A program made the position numbers and the translations under genes. The notes under the pieces were generated by a model, which was given only the letters and a program-made list of their open reading frames with translations, did not search any database and had not been told where the DNA came from. A stretch of 64,000 nt of DNA, taken from NCBI RefSeq assembly GCF_901933205.1, contig NC_044573.1, forward strand, positions 47,893,493 through 47,957,492, written 5' to 3'. Below are positions 63,961-64,000 of the stretch, piece by piece; position 1 is the stretch's first letter; every line of letters begins with the position of its first letter. The stretch is from Camarhynchus parvulus. Its lineage: Eukaryota; Chordata; Aves; Passeriformes; Thraupidae.

Positions 63961-64000
63961 TCCTCCCAAAAAGATGATGAGAGGGGCATGTGGGAAAAAC

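Noticed and set aside
1..64000. Prokaryotic systems, CRISPR arrays, tRNA genes, CpG islands
   Set aside because: No regularly spaced direct repeats, no recognisable tRNA B-box with cloverleaf, no CpG-dense segment and no operon-like ORF layout were seen. The sequence is vertebrate non-coding DNA.

Overview
This 64 kb window looks like a gene-poor, AT-rich stretch of a vertebrate genome, most likely a bird. The main evidence is six degraded fragments of CR1-type LINE retrotransposons. They carry the typical CR1 3' end (a GATGATCCTTGAGGGT / CCTTCCAACTC-type block followed by degenerate ATTCTATGATTC-like octamers), and several retain recognisable remains of the ORF2 reverse-transcriptase C-terminus. 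CR1 also dominates turtle and crocodilian genomes, so the sequence alone does not fully exclude other sauropsids. No operons, ribosome-binding sites, CRISPR arrays or other prokaryotic features were seen.

I found no convincing protein-coding exon, tRNA, rRNA or known small RNA. The open reading frames are short (197 codons at most) and their predicted proteins look like random translation, simple repeat translation, or sense and antisense CR1. The window is best read as intergenic sequence (a gene desert) or the inside of a very large intron.

Layout: 1-6985 is unannotated AT-rich sequence. A CR1 3' fragment (+) lies at about 6986-7265, followed by a C12 run. Unannotated sequence runs to a CR1 fragment (-) at about 16601-16780, which is followed by a GC-richer patch to about 17345. 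A second GC-richer patch (about 18120-18560) holds a G-quadruplex motif, a consensus splice donor, a 100-codon ORF and an AATAAA. CR1 fragments follow at about 21440-21806 (-), 23455-23967 (+) and 27401-27720 (+), with a 3' terminal scrap at about 32689-32770 (-). The 23455-23967 copy keeps an in-frame ORF2 C-terminal block, and together with the 21440 copy it forms a diverged inverted pair. From 32.8 kb to the end I recognise no further transposons. That half contains short tandem duplications (notably a 39-bp unit at 55719-55796), perfect inverted repeats (44722-44753, 58233-58271), a minus-strand G-quadruplex motif (55233-55266), a TG microsatellite forming a 49-bp alternating purine-pyrimidine tract (63052-63100), and AT-rich blocks dense in TAAT/ATTA cores (about 46858-46960 and 63620-63960) that could be conserved non-coding elements.

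No genes work together here. If the window has a function it is likely to be cis-regulatory or non-coding RNA, and that cannot be shown without cross-species alignment or transcript data. I did not find a new biological system that the sequence itself can support.
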